Assembly (NCBI GenBank): GCA_900290365.1
Contig: OMOE01000002.1
Span: forward strand, 16,622-80,621
Length of the DNA stretch: 64,000 nucleotides
Direction: 5' to 3'
DNA from: Syntrophobacter sp. SbD1
GTDB lineage: Bacteria; Desulfobacterota; Syntrophobacteria; Syntrophobacterales; Syntrophobacteraceae
Shown: one piece after another, positions 9,106-17,294 of the stretch
Position numbering within the stretch: position 1 is the stretch's first letter
How the letters are laid out: the number at the start of each line of letters is the position of its first letter
Program-made: the position numbers and the translations under genes
Notes under the pieces: generated by a model
The model's database searches: none
Told to the model about the DNA's origin: nothing
Seen by the model: the letters and a program-made list of their open reading frames with translations, nothing else

Positions 9106-11265
9106 TCATTCCATAGACCTCTGTACCCTGTAGACACCTCTTTCGTTTCTAAGTGCAGACATTACTCGCTGGAGGTGCCTTGAGTCTTTCACCTCTATTC
9201 GCAGGTGGCAGATGCTTGAAGTATCCGCCTGATTGTCGACCTTGAGACTTATTACATTCACATCCATTTGACCCAGCACTCCATTTAGAGCGGCAAGGGT
9301 GCCCCTCTCCCCGGAGTGGATAATCCGGATGTCCACCGGAAAGAGCTGTTCCTTACCCGAATCCCATTGGACATCTATTTTCCTGCCTTCGTCGCTTCCT
9401 CTTTCGAGGTTCTTGCATGAAACCCGGTGAACTGTAATCCCTCGCCCCCTGGTTATATACCCCATTACAGGCTCTCCAGGAACGGGATTGCAGCATTGAG
9501 CCATTCGGATCAAGACGTCTTTGACACCTTCCACCCTGATTCCTTCTTTTGAAGAAACCGGCCTTCGCTTCTCGACAAGAATCTCTTCTTTGGGATGTTC
9601 CTCGTCTTGAGGAAGTATTGTCAGTTTACTGATTACCTGATTGGCGGTAACCTTGTGATAACCAATGCCGGCCAGGAGATCTTCGACGCTTTTCAGGGAA
9701 AAGGCCTTTGCCGCCTCTGCGAGCAGGGGTGAATTCAGGTAGTTGTTGAAATTCAAACCTTTCTTTCTGAATTCCCTCTCGCAGATTTCTCTGCCCTCAG
9801 AGATCGAACGCTCTCTTTCCTCGGTTTTGAACCAATGCTTGATGCGGCTTATTGCCTTGGTGGACTTGACCTGCTTCAACCAATCTTTACTCGGCCGATG
9901 ATTGGCGGAGGTAAGCACTTCAACGGTATCGCCGTTTTCGAGCTCATATCTGAGCGGCACGAGTTTGCCGTTTACTCTTGAACCGACACACCTGTGCCCC
10001 ACTTCAGTATGCACCTCATAGGCGAAGTCAACGGGCGTTGAGCCTTTCGGAAAGGCCTTGACGTCTCCATTGGGTGTGAAGACATATACTTCATCGGGAT
10101 AGAAGTCGACTTTGAGCGCCTCCATTACGGACCTGGAATCCGCCCGCTCGCCCGCCAAATCCTTGCTCAATTCCATTATTTCGCGGAACCACGAAAAGCG
10201 CTGAGTCTCCTGCTGGTCGCTCCGTGTAACCGGTTTACCCTCTTTGTAGAGCCAGTGAGCGGCAATACCTTCGTTTGCGATCCGATCCATCTCCTCGGTT
10301 CGAATCTGCACTTCCATTCGTTCTCCGTAAGGACCTATTACGGTTGTGTGCAGCGATTGGTACATGTTTGATTTTGGTCTTGCCACATAGTCTTTGTACC
10401 TGCCTTCCACCGGCTCCCACAATGCGTGGATAAGGGCAAGGGTTTCATAGCAGGATTTGATCGAATCCACTATGATCCGGAATGCAGTCAGATCGTATAT
10501 GAGCGTCATGTCCAACTTTTGGCGCTGCATCTTCTGATAAATGCTGTAGATGTGCTTGGGACGGCCGCGGATTCGGCCGCGGATTTCAAATTCAGCCATC
10601 CGCGCCTGCAGAATATCCTCCACCTCCCTGATATAGCGAATCCGATCCTCCTCGGTTTTAGCGAGCCCCGACTCTATTTCATCATATTCTTTAGGATAAA
10701 GGCACCTGTAGGACAGGTTTTCCAGTTCCTGCTTCATCCATTCAATACCGAGTCTACCCGCGAGCGGCGCATAAATATCGAGGGTTTCCTGCGCGAAATT
10801 AGCGCCGGATCGATCGGTTCGGCAGATAGTTCCTCCGATACCGTCGAGACGGTCTGCAAGCTTGACAAGGACAACCCTGACGTCCCGTGAGATCGCCATG
10901 ATCATTTTCCGGATATATTCGGCCTGGCGCTCTTTTCGACTGGTGTAGGCAATCTGAGTCAGCTTGGTAACACCCTGGATAATCTGAGCGACCTCCCGGC
11001 CGAACATCTCAGTGAGGTCTTCCGGGGTAATATATTCTCTTTCAAGGCAATGATGCAGCAGACCGGCGGCGATGCTCTCTTCATCGAGGCGCATCCTTGC
11101 GAGAATCGCCGCGACTGCAAGCGGATGATCGAGATAAGGCTCACCACGCAGGGAGCTTATACCCCTGTAAGCCTTGGAGATAAAAACATAGGCCTTCTCC
11201 AGAAGCTGGGTATTTGCCCTGGGAAGATAATCCTGTATTAGGTCCAGCAATTCAAAGAAGCGCAA
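9106..11265 (-). CDS. RelA/SpoT-family (p)ppGpp synthetase with degenerate hydrolase site
   Basis: Long RelA/SpoT homologue (719 residues) with HD, synthetase, TGS (VYVFTPNGDVKAFPKGST), helical and C-terminal ACT regions in order. The synthetase core looks intact: GRPKHIYSIYQKM, YDLTAFRIIV, YQSLHTTVIGP and EVQIRT. The HD hydrolase domain is altered. The usual LLHDVVEDT reads LLHHCLERE and the usual LADRLHNM reads LADRLDGI, so the metal-binding Asp of the HD pair and the conserved Asn are missing. By family knowledge this predicts synthesis without hydrolysis, RelA-like in function though built like a bifunctional Rel. It lies downstream of ispG on the same strand with a hairpin repeat between. 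Another gene should then supply ppGpp hydrolysis. Family assignment is certain; loss of hydrolysis is inferred. Confidence 0.93.
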   Translation of the reverse strand: MRFFELLDLIQDYLPRANTQLLEKAYVFISKAYRGISSLRGEPYLDHPLAVAAILARMRLDEESIAAGLLHHCLEREYITPEDLTEMFGREVAQIIQGVTKLTQIAYTSRKERQAEYIRKMIMAISRDVRVVLVKLADRLDGIGGTICRTDRSGANFAQETLDIYAPLAGRLGIEWMKQELENLSYRCLYPKEYDEIESGLAKTEEDRIRYIREVEDILQARMAEFEIRGRIRGRPKHIYSIYQKMQRQKLDMTLIYDLTAFRIIVDSIKSCYETLALIHALWEPVEGRYKDYVARPKSNMYQSLHTTVIGPYGERMEVQIRTEEMDRIANEGIAAHWLYKEGKPVTRSDQQETQRFSWFREIMELSKDLAGERADSRSVMEALKVDFYPDEVYVFTPNGDVKAFPKGSTPVDFAYEVHTEVGHRCVGSRVNGKLVPLRYELENGDTVEVLTSANHRPSKDWLKQVKSTKAISRIKHWFKTEERERSISEGREICEREFRKKGLNFNNYLNSPLLAEAAKAFSLKSVEDLLAGIGYHKVTANQVISKLTILPQDEEHPKEEILVEKRRPVSSKEGIRVEGVKDVLIRMAQCCNPVPGEPVMGYITRGRGITVHRVSCKNLERGSDEGRKIDVQWDSGKEQLFPVDIRIIHSGERGTLAALNGVLGQMDVNVISLKVDNQADTSSICHLRIEVKDSRHLQRVMSALRNERGVYRVQRSME

Positions 11266-11282
11266 CTAACGCCTCCTAAATG

Positions 11283-11355
11283 CAGGAGCGGGAAGCGGGA
11301 AGCCGGGAGCTGGAAGGTGACAAATTCCTGCTTCCTGCTTCTCGCTACCAGCTTC
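11283..11355. repeat. GAAGC/GCTTC-rich imperfect hairpin, copy 1
   Basis: The purine-rich left half (GCAGGAGCGGGAAGCGGGAA) pairs imperfectly with a pyrimidine-rich right half (CCTGCTTCCTGCTTCTCGC). Similar elements occur near 20051 and 28567, each directly after a stop codon. It may act as a terminator or mRNA-stabilising hairpin between ispG and relA. Confidence 0.5.
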
Positions 11356-12432
11356 CTACCTTTTGATTTTTTCGCCCGTCATCTGCTCTACCTCGGATAA
11401 CAGCCGCTCAAGCAACTCCGACTCGGAGACCTTTTCCACACGTTTGCCTTTCTTGAACAGGATGCCGCTCCCCTTGCCCCCCGCTATGCCCACGTCGGCC
11501 TCTTTGGCCTCACCAGGGCCGTTCACCACACATCCCATGACGGCAACCTTGAGCGGGGTCTTCACTTGCTTTAGCAGGGCTTCAGCCCTTTCGGCGATCC
11601 CGATCAGATCCAGTTCCGTTCGTCCGCAAGTAGGACAACTCACCAATTCGACCCCTCTGTCTCTTAACTTCAATGCGCGCAATATCGACCATGCGACAAA
11701 CATCTCTTCTTCCGGGGCGGCGGTAAGAGAGACTCTCAGCGTGTCGCCAATTCCCTCAAGGAGCAAAAAACCAATGCCAAGCGACGATTTTATAGCGCCG
11801 CTAACCACGGTTCCGGCCTCCGTCACCCCAAGATGAAAAGGATAGTCCGTCTTTTCGGCCATGAGTCTATATGACTGGATTGTGGTGATTACATCGCTTG
11901 ATTTGAGCGATATCTTGATCAGTCCGAAATCGTTATCCTCAAAAAACCGGATATGACGCAGTGCGCTTTCGACCATGGCCTCGGGGGTGGGATGACCGTA
12001 TTTCGCCAGAAGATCCTTTTCTACTGAGCCGCTGTTTACACCTATACGGACCGGGATTTCCCGTTCGCGGGCGGTGTCTATGACTCTTTTTATCCTGTCC
12101 GGGCCGCCGATATTTCCCGGGTTTATCCGAATAGCGTCGGCGCCCGCCTGCATGGCCCTGATCGCGAGGCGGAAGTCAAAGTGAATATCAGCGATAACAG
12201 GAATTCGGACCGACTTCTTTATCATCGCGAAGGTCTCGGCTGCCTGCTCATCAGGGACCGCAACCCTGACAATTTCACACCCCGCTTCCTCCAGCCTCTC
12301 TATCTGACTCACGGTCGCGCGCCAGTCGCGTGTATCGGTATTGGTCATCGATTGAACCGAAACGGGAGCGCCTCCTCCAACTGGAACGTCCCCGATATGG
12401 ATTTGCCTGCTTACCCGGCGTTTGTTTTCCAA
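11356..12432 (-). CDS. ispG: (E)-4-hydroxy-3-methylbut-2-enyl-diphosphate synthase
   Basis: Seventh-step enzyme of the MEP isoprenoid pathway, reductively opening MEcPP to HMBPP with a [4Fe-4S] cluster. The family opening VQSMTNTDT and the cluster cysteines in SCPTCGRTE and MGCVVNGPGEA are clear. The tracked frame runs back to 12717 and overlaps the glgA upstream region, so it is too long. A TTG at 12432 has GGGAGGT ending 6 nt before it and gives 358 residues, matching the family; the ATG at 12477 has only a weak site. I choose the TTG. IspG supplies precursors used by enzymes such as the UbiA-like protein in this window. It is divergent from glgA. Confidence 0.92.
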   Translation of the reverse strand: MENKRRVSRQIHIGDVPVGGGAPVSVQSMTNTDTRDWRATVSQIERLEEAGCEIVRVAVPDEQAAETFAMIKKSVRIPVIADIHFDFRLAIRAMQAGADAIRINPGNIGGPDRIKRVIDTAREREIPVRIGVNSGSVEKDLLAKYGHPTPEAMVESALRHIRFFEDNDFGLIKISLKSSDVITTIQSYRLMAEKTDYPFHLGVTEAGTVVSGAIKSSLGIGFLLLEGIGDTLRVSLTAAPEEEMFVAWSILRALKLRDRGVELVSCPTCGRTELDLIGIAERAEALLKQVKTPLKVAVMGCVVNGPGEAKEADVGIAGGKGSGILFKKGKRVEKVSESELLERLLSEVEQMTGEKIKR

Positions 12433-12615
12433 ACTAAGACCTCCCGGCACAAAAAGTTCATCGCGGTCCGGCGGCATGAAACCTGATCCGTCAGCCCGCA
12501 AACCCTGATTAATTTTCCCAGCTTTATATTTATGTTTTATTTTAAAGAACTTGCAAGTATTTTCCAATCTCCGGCGCAACTGCGCCATGCACAATTTGAG
12601 AAGTGAGGCGGATAA

Positions 12616-14133
12616 ATGAGCGAAATGAAAATTCTCTTTTGCGCATCGGAAGCTGCGCCTTTTGCAAAGACCGGCGGTCTTGCCGATGTGGCCGGTTCTC
12701 TGCCTGAATCGCTGCACAAACTCGGCTGCGACGTACGGATCTTTATGCCCCTATACCGTTCCGTCCGCGACAACCTTCCCAGCCTGCATCCTGTGGCCCG
12801 AAACATGATCATTCCGATCGGGACACACGATTACCATATTCATTTATGGGAAAGCCGCACATTATCGGGCACTCCGGTCTATTTCCTGGAAAAGGATGAA
12901 TTCTATGACAGGTCCTACCTTTATGGCAGCCCCCTTCGAGGCGATTATGAAGACAACGCCGAGAGGTTTATAGCCCTAAGTATGGGAGCGAGGCAACTTT
13001 GCGACTCCATCGGGTGGTATCCGTCGATTTTTCATCTGCATGACTGGCAAACCGCACTCGCCGCGGCCTACTTTCAGATGAACTGGCGCTACGATCCAAA
13101 ATTCGGCCGCTCGGGAACCGTTTTCACTATTCACAATATCGCCTACCAGGGAGTCTTCCCCGCCGGATTTTTCAGCTTGACCAACCTTCCGCCGAGCACA
13201 TGGTCGCTACAGGGGATCGAATTTTGGGGACAATGCAATTTCATGAAGGCAGGGTTGGTTTACAGCGATTTCATTACCACCGTCAGCCCCAGGTATGCCC
13301 GGGAAATTACCACTAAGGATTTCGGCTTCGGCCTGGAGGGAATACTCGAAGAGCGAAAAGACAGCCTTCGGGGGATACTGAATGGAATTGACGTAAACAC
13401 GTGGGACCCGCAGACGGACTCCTTTCTCCCGCACAGATTCAGCAAAGACGATCTTTCCGGAAAAAAAGTCTGCAAAGAAGCCCTATGCAGCCGGATGGGT
13501 TTGGAAAACAGCTGTGAGCTTCCGTTGATCGGGATGATCGGCCGTCTTGCAACCCAGAAGGGCTTCGACCTGCTCGAAAAAATCCTGCCTGATTTGATGA
13601 AACTCCCTGTGAACCTGGTAATACTTGGAACAGGTGACACCGCCATCGAGGAAAAGATCCGTGACATGGAAAAGCTCTATGCGAACCATCTCAAGCTCAT
13701 CACTCGCTACGATGAGGAAATGGCGCACCTTATCGAAGCCGGAGCGGACATTTTCCTCATGCCTTCCCGATACGAGCCCTGCGGACTCAACCAGATGTAT
13801 AGTCTTCGCTACGGCACAATCCCTGTGGTCCACGCTACCGGAGGGCTCGATAACTCGGTCCTCGACGTTATGGTGTATCCGGATACGGGGACCGGCTTTA
13901 AATTCTACGATTACGAACCCGACGCCTTCCTTGACAGCGTAAAGTCAGCGCTGGATCTATTCAAGGAAGTACGCAAATGGGTCGAAATTCAAAGAAGGGC
14001 CATGATTGAGGATTTTTCCTGGGACAAATCGGCAAGCCAATACATCGAGGTATACGAGAAAGTGCTGGCCTCTAAAAAAGGATTTGGAACACGGCCGGGA
14101 CCTAAACCCGGTCCGATTGGAGGACTCGTCTAA
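12616..14133 (+). CDS. glgA: Glycogen (starch) synthase, GT5
   Basis: Extends alpha-1,4-glucan from ADP-glucose (or UDP-glucose). The GT5 N-terminal signature KTGGLADVAGSLPE and the C-terminal EPCGLNQMYSLRYGTIPV, a nucleotide-sugar site, are intact, with FTIHNIAYQG in between. 505 residues is normal. The start has GAGGCGGA upstream; an internal ATG three codons later is an alternative. It is a single plus-strand gene between divergent ispG and convergent rpoH, with no other glycogen genes beside it. GlgA-type enzymes also make other alpha-glucans, and the donor sugar is not determined by sequence. Confidence 0.93.
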   Translation: MSEMKILFCASEAAPFAKTGGLADVAGSLPESLHKLGCDVRIFMPLYRSVRDNLPSLHPVARNMIIPIGTHDYHIHLWESRTLSGTPVYFLEKDEFYDRSYLYGSPLRGDYEDNAERFIALSMGARQLCDSIGWYPSIFHLHDWQTALAAAYFQMNWRYDPKFGRSGTVFTIHNIAYQGVFPAGFFSLTNLPPSTWSLQGIEFWGQCNFMKAGLVYSDFITTVSPRYAREITTKDFGFGLEGILEERKDSLRGILNGIDVNTWDPQTDSFLPHRFSKDDLSGKKVCKEALCSRMGLENSCELPLIGMIGRLATQKGFDLLEKILPDLMKLPVNLVILGTGDTAIEEKIRDMEKLYANHLKLITRYDEEMAHLIEAGADIFLMPSRYEPCGLNQMYSLRYGTIPVVHATGGLDNSVLDVMVYPDTGTGFKFYDYEPDAFLDSVKSALDLFKEVRKWVEIQRRAMIEDFSWDKSASQYIEVYEKVLASKKGFGTRPGPKPGPIGGLV

Positions 14134-14156
14134 CACCGACAGTCACCGGTAGTCCA

Positions 14157-15134
14157 TTAGATTTCAATCATACTTTCCTGAAGCAGGTCGATGTCTGCGA
14201 TTTCCTCCTCGAGGTAGGCCTTCAGTTTCTTTTTGAGCCGGCTTTCGATCTGGCGCACCCGTTCGCGGCTTATCCCGAACTTGTCGCCAATTTCCTGGAG
14301 GGTCATGGGATCCTCGGTAAGAAGCCTCTTATCGAAAATCACGGCCTCCTTGCCTTTGAGCTGCTCCCTGAAAAGCATCAGTTTGTCATGGAGAATAGAC
14401 TTGGCTTCCTGGTCTGCTATTTGATCGTCGACGGGCAGATCGTCCGAGGGCAGAAAGGATTTGTGCGTATCCTCGGAGTCTTCTTTCAGTGGACTGTCAA
14501 GAGAGATCTCCCAACTATTGAGCCTTTGGTCCATTTCAATGATTTCAGACTCCTTCACATCGAGCCGGTGACTGAGCAGCTTGGGGGAGGCCTCGATCCC
14601 CTGGGCTTCCAGCCGCTCTTTTTCCTTTCTCAAATTAAAAAAGAGTTTCCGCTGGGCCTGGGTCGTACCGATTTTAACCAGCTTCCAGTTGTCCATGATG
14701 AACTTGATTATGTATGCTTTGATCCAGAAGGAGGCATAGTAGGAAAATTTGTATCCCCTATAGGGATCGAATTTTTTTACGGCCTGCATCAACCCGACGT
14801 TTCCTTCCTGGATAAGGTCCATCAGGTTTTGCATCCAGTAACGCTGAAAATCCATGGCAATTTTGACGACAAGCCTGAGATTTGCGGTGATCAGCTTGTA
14901 GGCGGATTCTATATCTCCTTTTTCCCGATAGCGGATGGCCAGATCCGTTTCATCCTCTCTGCTGAGGAGCGGATACCGCTTGATTTCATCCAGATACAGG
15001 CGGAACGGGTCGAAGGAAACCGGCTGGTGTTTGTCCTGAATGTTGGTGGACCCGGTTTCTTCATCTCGGGTGGCTTCCGTGGACGCTTGCCGCTCAGCGG
15101 CCGAAACTTTTTTGATTTTTGCGTTCTTGAGCAT
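14157..15134 (-). CDS. rpoH: RNA polymerase sigma factor, RpoH (sigma-32) type
   Basis: Group 3 sigma-70 family member. Region 1.2/2 begins with RLYLDEIKRYPLLSREDE, region 2 has LMDLIQEGNVGLMQAVKKFD, the RpoH box QRKLFFNLRK is present, and region 4.2 ends with EIGDKFGISRERVRQIESRL. The box is diagnostic for heat-shock sigma factors and marks interaction with core polymerase and chaperone control. 325 residues is slightly long, because of a Ser/Thr/Glu-rich N-terminal leader of about 40 residues. It converges with glgA (23 nt apart) and diverges from hisC across 183 nt holding overlapping promoter-like boxes. Expected role: transcription of heat-shock and proteostasis genes. Confidence 0.92.
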   Translation of the reverse strand: MLKNAKIKKVSAAERQASTEATRDEETGSTNIQDKHQPVSFDPFRLYLDEIKRYPLLSREDETDLAIRYREKGDIESAYKLITANLRLVVKIAMDFQRYWMQNLMDLIQEGNVGLMQAVKKFDPYRGYKFSYYASFWIKAYIIKFIMDNWKLVKIGTTQAQRKLFFNLRKEKERLEAQGIEASPKLLSHRLDVKESEIIEMDQRLNSWEISLDSPLKEDSEDTHKSFLPSDDLPVDDQIADQEAKSILHDKLMLFREQLKGKEAVIFDKRLLTEDPMTLQEIGDKFGISRERVRQIESRLKKKLKAYLEEEIADIDLLQESMIEI

Positions 15135-15208
15135 GAATCGATTATCCCTTGTGGGTACACATGAATTTTTGACCCAGTGTGTCCGACAGCTCCCGCACCA
15201 GGGGCTAA

Positions 15209-15237
15209 TTGCTATATCTAACTCATATTAATATACT
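15209..15237 (+). promoter_or_regulatory. Sigma-70-type promoter for hisC operon
   Basis: TTGCTA, 17 nt, then TATACT, with transcription expected near 15245 and a leader of about 70 nt. The stretch is partly palindromic; on the minus strand TTGCGA followed by GATATA at 18 nt could serve rpoH. Confidence 0.5.
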
Positions 15238-15317
15238 CGCAACGGAAGGGAAGCAATTTTTTTCCCCATCACGCTTGATTTTTGCGCCTCCTTTCATTAT
15301 AAAGCGGCAGCTAATAA

Positions 15318-16499
15318 ATGAGAAGGGATTGGTCGGCCAGACAACCAAACATGAAACCCTGCGCCCCGGAACATATCGCCAGCATCATTCCTTATCCTCC
15401 CGGCAAGCCTATTGAAGAACTGGAACGTGAATACGCAATAAGCGGCTCGATAAAGCTCGCCAGCAACGAGAATCCTCTTGGCCCCTCCCCCAAGGCGCTG
15501 GAGGCTATTGTGTCCGCTATGTCCAAACTGAACCGCTACCCGGACGGAAGCGGTTTTTATCTGCGAAGAAAACTGGCGGACAAATATTGCATTCCGTTCG
15601 ACGGCATCATGCTGGGCAACGGTTCAAATGAAATAATAGAGATGGTCGTCCGCGCCTTTTTGACCCCGGGCAGCGAAGTGATCATGCCTGCGCCATCTTT
15701 CCTTCTTTACAGGCTGGTTGTTCAGTGGATGGGCGGAAAACCGGTTTGCATAGCCCTTAAGACCGATCTGGGAATCGATCTGGAAAAAATGGCGGGGGCG
15801 ATTACCCCGAAAACGAAGGTAATTTTTCTCACAAATCCCAATAACCCCACAGGCAGGATCATCAGCAAAAGCGATTTTAATGCCTTCCTCTCGGAAGTGC
15901 CCCACGATGTAGTCGTTGTGCTCGATGAGGCTTACATAGAATTCAACACAAACCCGGATACCCCATGCGGCTTTGATTATATCGGCAAAGAGGGGCCGGG
16001 CGTTATCGTGCTGAGGACATTTTCCAAGGCTTACGGACTGGCCGGCCTGCGTATCGGCTACGGGACGATGGACCCCGATATTGCAAGCTTTTTAAACCGG
16101 GTGCGGCAGCCTTTCAATACCGGGTCTCTTGCGCAGACCGCCGCTCTTGCCGCCCTCGATGACGAGGAGTTTTTGCATCGGACGCAACAAACCATCTGGA
16201 GCGGTATGCGTTATCTCTACAATGAGATTGAAAAAATGGGTCTCGAATATGTCCCTTCTGAGGCCAATTTCTTTCTGATAGATGTAGCCTGTGAGGCGAA
16301 AACATTATTTGAAGCTATGCTCCGCCGGGGAGTGATCATAAGGTCGATGGCTTCCTACGGCATGGACCGGTTCATTCGAGTTAACGCAGGGCTTCCGGAG
16401 GAGAACAGGCGATTCGTCCACACTTTGGGCCAGGTTTTGGCGGACCTGAAACTCTCTTTTGAAAAGGGGGACTCCCGGCGCGGAGTTCACAACCAGTGA
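15318..16499 (+). CDS. hisC: Histidinol-phosphate aminotransferase
   Basis: PLP-dependent fold-type I aminotransferase converting imidazole-acetol phosphate and glutamate to histidinol phosphate; many homologues also act on aromatic amino acids. Seen are LASNENPLGPS at the N-terminus, NPNNPTG, LDEAYIEF (PLP ring-stacking/aspartate) and the PLP lysine in RTFSKAYGLAGLRIG. 393 residues from the tracked ATG. A second ATG at 15351 (MKPCAPEHIASI) matches typical HisC starts and may be the true one; neither has a strong Shine-Dalgarno. Its stop overlaps the cmk start by 4 nt (GTGA), so it leads a hisC-cmk-rpsA unit. No other his genes are nearby, so general aminotransferase use is possible. Confidence 0.88.
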   Translation: MRRDWSARQPNMKPCAPEHIASIIPYPPGKPIEELEREYAISGSIKLASNENPLGPSPKALEAIVSAMSKLNRYPDGSGFYLRRKLADKYCIPFDGIMLGNGSNEIIEMVVRAFLTPGSEVIMPAPSFLLYRLVVQWMGGKPVCIALKTDLGIDLEKMAGAITPKTKVIFLTNPNNPTGRIISKSDFNAFLSEVPHDVVVVLDEAYIEFNTNPDTPCGFDYIGKEGPGVIVLRTFSKAYGLAGLRIGYGTMDPDIASFLNRVRQPFNTGSLAQTAALAALDDEEFLHRTQQTIWSGMRYLYNEIEKMGLEYVPSEANFFLIDVACEAKTLFEAMLRRGVIIRSMASYGMDRFIRVNAGLPEENRRFVHTLGQVLADLKLSFEKGDSRRGVHNQ

Positions 16500-17209
16500 T
16501 AATCGCCATAGACGGTCCGGCCGGCGCCGGAAAGAGCACAGTCTGTAAAATCCTTGCACACAGGCTCGGCTTCGTGTACCTCGATACTGGGGCGATGTAC
16601 CGGGCGGTGGCATGGGCATTCAAGGAATGTCCCGGCGGAGATGGCCGGCAAATCGAAGCGGACCCGGACCAGAATCAGGTCATGGAGATGCTGGCACAAA
16701 CACCGCTTATCTTTTCCTTAAAGCAGAACAGGTTGGAGATTTATTGCGGCGACAGGCTGTTGTCCGAGGAGCTTCGAGGCCCGCAGATAAGCGAAGCCGC
16801 ATCCAGGATTTCCCGGCTACCGGCGGTAAGACAGTTCCTGGTGGGCTGGCAAAGGAAGCTGGCTGAGCAGGGGACCAGTGTCGTTGCAGAAGGTCGCGAT
16901 ACGGCGACGGTCGTTTTTCCCGAGGCGGATCTTAAGGTATACCTTACGGCCGATTTGCGGACCCGTGCAGCAAGACGGTCTGCGGAATATGATGAGAAGG
17001 GTGTCAAGGTACCCCTTGGAGAAATGCAGAAGCGAATTCAACAACGCGACGAAGCGGATTCGAAACGCGATCATTCTCCAATGCGTCCGGCGGAAGGGGC
17101 CATTTTGCTGGATACATCGCACCTGGAAATTGAGGATGTAGTAGATCGGCTGAGAGGGCTGGCTCAAAATCCGGCCGGAACCGATTCTACAGCTCATAAG
17201 GAACTTTAG
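16496..17209 (+). CDS. cmk: Cytidylate kinase
   Basis: Phosphorylates CMP/dCMP with ATP. The P-loop is GPAGAGKST at residues 7-15, followed by LDTGAMYRAVAW for substrate binding and AEGRDTATVVFP, both typical of Cmk; the lid contains QQRDEADSKRD. 237 residues is usual. It starts with GTG in a GTGA overlap with hisC, indicating translational coupling. The cmk-rpsA order is a widely conserved arrangement, which supports the assignment. Confidence 0.93.
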   Translation: MIIAIDGPAGAGKSTVCKILAHRLGFVYLDTGAMYRAVAWAFKECPGGDGRQIEADPDQNQVMEMLAQTPLIFSLKQNRLEIYCGDRLLSEELRGPQISEAASRISRLPAVRQFLVGWQRKLAEQGTSVVAEGRDTATVVFPEADLKVYLTADLRTRAARRSAEYDEKGVKVPLGEMQKRIQQRDEADSKRDHSPMRPAEGAILLDTSHLEIEDVVDRLRGLAQNPAGTDSTAHKEL

Positions 17210-17294
17210 GATTGCTTATTGTTCTTCTGTTTGCTACAGTTTAGCTTTCATATGGCAACAGCCAAAAATCAGGTAAGGGGGACTCACAGGATCG

